This document shows positions 7,514 to 10,158 of a stretch of 10,158 nucleotides of DNA, piece after piece. This DNA is from Euperipatoides rowelli (Eukaryota > Onychophora > Udeonychophora > Euonychophora > Peripatopsidae), in assembly GCA_003024985.2 (NCBI GenBank), contig PXIH01S0012620.1. One strand, written 5' to 3'. Each line of letters begins with the position of its first letter. Within the stretch, counting starts at the first letter, position 1. The position numbers and the translations under genes were made by a program. A model generated the notes under the pieces. It made no database searches. It was not told the origin of the DNA and saw nothing but the letters and a program-made list of their open reading frames with translations.

Positions 7514-8970
7514 ATGAAAAATAAAGATATGAAACTATTTAACATCTATAAAACCAAGAGAAATAAGATAAAAAGGAAGAGAGCAACTTATGAAATGGAC
7601 CTCCTGAGAAATTATAAATCATCAAGGAAAAATATTTTTAACTTGTTTAAAAAAACAAAGACATTAAAAAAAATTAGTCTGGCTGGGGTTGATGGAAAAA
7701 TAGAGTATGATAGTAAATTGATTAGTGAAAATTTCACTGCTTACTTTACTAGATTTAATGTACAAANTGTGACTTTTGATAAAGAAACAGTAGTAAACAA
7801 AGATGAAATCTGGCTGGCAAATGAATTTGAAGTTTCAAATATAATAAATGGTCTAAGGAACTCGTTCTCTGTAGGCATAGATAATTTTCCAAATTATTTT
7901 TTAAAAAGAAAAAAAGTTTTCTTCTCTAAAATGATAACTAAGTTGGCTAATTTAATGTTAATCTTTGGCACTATTCCAGCTTTGTGGAAGATAGGCCTGG
8001 TGTTTCCTACTTTTAAAAAGGGAAATTAAGAATTACAGGCCTATAGTCCATTTGTCCTGTATTTCTAAAATCATTGAAAAAATAGTATTAAACAGACTGG
8101 AGGTAGGCTTACACGAGTATAAAAATAAACTATTTCCGAATAATTTACATGGATTTAGAAGGAGAAGATCAACAGGTACTTTCCTGAGGGACTTTAATTT
8201 TAGACTAATAAGGAATGAAAACGATACAGTTCCCACAGATGTGATTTATATAGATCTGAAATCTGCTTATGACACCTTGAATCATAGGTTATTAATTGGA
8301 AAATTAAATAGATGTAATTTTCCTGGCTATATTGTAAAATGGATAGATGCCTATCTGTTTGAAAGATATATTTCAGTTCAGATAGATTCAGTTTATTCAA
8401 GGTTTAGTTTGGTAAATGTAGGAGTTCCTCAGGGAAGTACACTGGGGTCTTTTCTTTTTAATGTCTTTATGATAGACATAGCAGCAGCAATCTTGAGTAA
8501 TTATTTTTTCTATGCTGACGACATTGTAATTATGAAAGCAATTTCCAGTTCAATTGATGCTTATCAATTGGTTGTCATGTTGCAAGCCTTCACTGGCATT
8601 TGTAAGACAAATGAATTAGTAATTAATGTTGATAAGTCTTATGTGATGCATTATGGGAGAAGAAATCAATCTTATGATTATAAAATTGANAAGTCAGAGA
8701 TGTGTTAAGAATGACCTTGTTTTCATTTACCGTGAGGTCATACTGAAAAGAAACTGCAACCATTATTACATGTTAAACAACAGGAAAAACTCCAGAAAAC
8801 ATGGTTTCCAGATCAAAGTTCCATTTAGCAAAAATTGCATGTTTATTAACTCTGTATTTAGGAGAAATATAGCCCTGTGGAACAATATACCAAAAGATTA
8901 TTTCATTCAGAGCTTTGTACATTTTAAAAAATATATAGATATGTATATTACCTCAAATGTAGGTCTATAG
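7514..8970 (+). pseudogene. LINE reverse transcriptase ORF remnant
   Basis: The first frame (to 8029) has a basic region, YFTRFNV and VGIDNFPNYFLK...ALWKIGLVFPTFKKGN, which are the conserved pre-RT motifs. After a stop and a frame change at about 8027-8031 the reading resumes at NYRPI (8031). It goes on through SKIIEKIVLNRL, HGFRRRRSTG, YIDLKSAYDTLNH (catalytic Asp at 8253-8255), GVPQGSTLGSFLF (from 8421), FYADDIVIM (YADD at 8511-8522) and NVDKSYVMHYG. An ambiguous base at 8690 and another frame change follow. The next frame reads INSVFRRNIALWNNIPKDY...FKKYIDMYI to the stop at 8970, which is the typical C-terminal end. The thumb region that should lie between is missing, probably 150 or more codons. 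All three catalytic Asp residues survive, but a protein cannot be made. Confidence 0.92.
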
Positions 8971-9235
8971 TACATTTAGTTTGTTTAAATATGTTTGTGA
9001 TCTAGGGGAAAATTGTGTAGCCTATACATAAATTTATATTGTTTATGTAGACTAAACCAGGCAATTTTAGTGATGAGTGTTTGTTTATGTATGTGTAGTT
9101 TAACTATTATACTGTATTTTAATTTTTTGTTTTTGTTTTGTTGTCTTCGTTTTGGTTCTATGTATTTTGTTTTTAAATGGTTTATTATGTAATCCTACAA
9201 GAAGTACTGTATAAGCGCAAGCTTAAACTTTGAAT
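8971..9235 (+). other. 3' UTR of the plus-strand LINE
   Basis: About 265 bases follow the last ORF stop. The stretch is T-rich (TTTTGTTTTTGTTTTGTTG near 9124-9142) and leads to a small hairpin at 9212-9225 just before the repeat tail. No other gene is visible in it. Confidence 0.65.
9212..9225 (+). promoter_or_regulatory. 3'-terminal stem-loop with GNRA tetraloop
   Basis: TAAGC-GCAA-GCTTA gives a perfect five-base-pair stem closed by a GCAA loop of GNRA type, 11 bases before the TAAA tail. In some LINEs (for example eel UnaL2 and its SINE partner) a 3' stem-loop is recognised by the element's own RT. A similar role here is inference from position and shape. Confidence 0.55.
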
Positions 9236-9250
9236 GATAAATAAATAAAT
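9236..9250 (+). repeat. (TAAA)n tail of the plus-strand LINE
   Basis: About three and a half TAAA units directly follow the 3' UTR hairpin. Short microsatellite tails instead of poly(A) are usual for CR1, L2 and Jockey-like elements, so this marks the 3' end of the insertion. Confidence 0.7.
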
Positions 9251-9281
9251 TTGAATTGTTTAGTGAAGTGATATAAAGTGG

Positions 9282-9321
9282 TTTTAGAATTGATTATTTG
9301 TTTTTTAGAATTGATTATTTG
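9282..9321 (+). repeat. Tandem duplication, 19-bp unit, 21-bp period
   Basis: The word TTTTAGAATTGATTATTTG occurs at 9282-9300 and again exactly at 9303-9321, with two T residues between. The identity of the copies suggests a recent local duplication, by replication slippage or end joining. Confidence 0.9.
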
Positions 9322-9336
9322 TGAAAAACAAATAAT
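9293..9336. repeat. 13-bp perfect inverted repeat
   Basis: ATTATTTGTTTTT (9293-9305) is the exact reverse complement of AAAAACAAATAAT (9324-9336), with an 18-base spacer. It overlaps the tandem duplication and could form a hairpin. No TIR-type transposon is bounded by it. Confidence 0.8.
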
Positions 9337-9612
9337 GCCATGCTATTGTATTCAAATTATCCAAACTCTTTTTGCTATTTACATATTGGTGAACTTACTT
9401 TTAAATCCAAAAGAAGAAATTTTACTGCAATGGTTAACAAGTTATATGAACTATATTTTGTAAGCAAAATTGGTGGCCAGGATAAATCATGGGTGTAAGG
9501 TTATTAACAGGCTGGTTAAAGGCATTTTGCTATATGCCTTCTGTAGTACTAGTGGTTTGGAGATAATCAAAAGATAATTTGGCATATTACTATTTTTGCT
9601 AGGGATCTGGAC

Positions 9613-9662
9613 CATCACTTTGTTGGTGATGATCATGCTTACTTAATAAATAAAATAAATAA
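9613..9662 (+). repeat. Hairpin followed by AAATA-rich tail, possible second LINE/SINE 3' end
   Basis: CATCAC (9613-9618) pairs perfectly with GTGATG (9626-9631) across a seven-base loop. About 14 bases later comes an AATAAATAAAATAAATAA tail (9645-9662). The arrangement copies that of the plus-strand LINE 400 bases upstream (hairpin, then A/T repeat tail, same orientation). It may therefore be the 3' end of another short retroelement insertion. It has no coding trace, so this is tentative. Confidence 0.4.
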
Positions 9663-10158
9663 CAAACATTTCAAGTATATTGGAAAAATCAAAACATTTA
9701 CTTTTTGTATGTCCCTATTATCATGATTGAAGTCAAGAATTGAATTGAATTGAATTGAAAAGATTAATCAATATTTTAGAGCAGGCTTGGCAAACTCTGT
9801 CTTACTATTGATTATTCTATTTTTGTTCCAAAATACTCAAATTTTATGTATTTTTTTTTTTTTCTATTTGGAAAATAAGGAACTATAGTGTATTCAATGG
9901 AGGTTGTCAATGGCTCTGGCACTTCCTGTTAAATTGTTAAGCAGGATTTTGAAGGTCTAAATGTTGAGCAATTTTTATATAGACAGTGAAGTCCAAACAG
10001 TCTTTTTGGGTAAAGTGTATTTTTAAGTTTTAATAGAATTTAATATGTTTTGGTTCTGTCATTTCTATTAGGCTTATACTGTAAGTAATGTAATATTAAA
10101 AAAAAATTCCTATGTTTTTAGTTTTCTTTTTCATGAATATGAAATCTTTATATATTGT
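9663..10158. other. AT-rich region, no gene recognised
   Basis: Only simple features are seen: the GAATT repeat (9737-9759), a T run near 9849-9861 and an A run near 10098-10106. No open frame has protein-like composition on either strand. Confidence 0.5.
9737..9759. repeat. (GAATT)n microsatellite
   Basis: Four perfect GAATT units plus GAA. Pentanucleotide repeats of this kind sometimes form the tails of LINE-like elements, but nothing upstream identifies an element, so it is recorded as a simple repeat. Confidence 0.85.

Larger units (their letters stand above)
7514..9250 (+). mobile_element. 5'-truncated CR1/L2/Jockey-type LINE
   Basis: The segment carries the region before RT, an RT core, the usual C-terminal motif and a 3' UTR ending in a hairpin and a (TAAA)n tail, all on the plus strand. 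GVPQGS and FYADD are the typical box B and C forms of the CR1, L2, Rex1, Jockey and Daphne assemblage, and microsatellite-like tails are common there; poly(A) tails are not. No endonuclease is found upstream, so the copy is 5'-truncated, the usual outcome of incomplete target-primed reverse transcription. It is clearly less decayed than the opposite-strand LINE: one frameshift, one internal loss and intact catalytic residues. The 5' boundary is uncertain by some hundreds of bases and the exact clade is not settled. Confidence 0.88.
9251..9612. other. AT-rich spacer, no gene recognised
   Basis: Apart from a short direct and inverted repeat (9282-9336) I see nothing to name. A plus-strand open stretch at 9278-9463 is AT-rich low-complexity translation without motifs. 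The segment could be the body of a second, 5'-truncated retroelement ending at the tail near 9662, but no coding trace supports this. Confidence 0.4.

Noticed and set aside
7251-7517. Plus-strand open frame just before the LINE RT
   Set aside because: No endonuclease signatures and no protein-like pattern. It ends next to the RT frame by chance or as decayed 5' sequence.
9781-9810. GCAGGCTTGGCAAACTCTG resembling hAT-type terminal sequence
   Set aside because: Only a partial likeness; no matching inverted end or 8-bp duplication was seen in the window.
1-10158. CRISPR array, operon or bacterial defence system
   Set aside because: No regular spaced repeats, ribosome binding sites or compact gene order; the sequence is eukaryotic repeat-rich DNA.

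Overview
This is an AT-rich, non-coding-looking stretch of an animal nuclear genome, roughly two-thirds A+T by eye. It is filled with dead transposable elements and short repeats. I see no bacterial gene organisation, no operon, no intact host gene, no tRNA or rRNA gene and no CRISPR array. The (CTAT)n-type microsatellites, homopolymer C tracts, two different non-LTR retrotransposons and a tRNA-like SINE suggest an invertebrate. A mollusc or similar is my guess only; the species cannot be read from the sequence.

Layout: 1-1030 is AT-rich DNA with a G-quadruplex-capable C-rich tract, tetranucleotide repeats and no gene. From about 1032 to at least 5830, on the minus strand, lies a long, old, heavily frameshifted two-ORF LINE. 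Its order in the sense direction is: gag-like ORF1 with a CCHC knuckle (5830-4839), a junction with unusual C-rich tracts (about 4838-4558), then ORF2 (4557-1289) with AP-type endonuclease, reverse transcriptase (YVDD) and a C-terminal zf-RVT-like zinc segment. A short 3' UTR follows, with AATAAA and an A10 tail. The domain set and motif style best fit the L1/Tx1 group.

5831-6660 holds nothing I can name. 6660-6845 (minus strand) contains a tRNA-like promoter region with A and B boxes, probably a degraded tRNA-derived SINE. 6846-7510 is AT-rich with a T tract. From about 7514 to 9250, on the plus strand, lies a 5'-truncated, younger LINE of the CR1/L2/Jockey assemblage. It keeps an almost complete RT core (NYRPI, YIDLKSAYD, GVPQGS, FYADD), has lost its endonuclease and a block after the palm, and ends in a 3' hairpin plus (TAAA)n. 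9251-10158 has a short tandem and inverted repeat, a second hairpin plus AAATA-type tail, a (GAATT)n microsatellite and otherwise featureless AT-rich DNA.

Nothing here is predicted to be functional. In life ORF1 would have bound element RNA, and ORF2 would have nicked target DNA and copied the RNA in place by target-primed reverse transcription. The SINE would have borrowed such machinery. I found no convincing new biological system; the points of interest concern how these elements decayed and how their ends are built.
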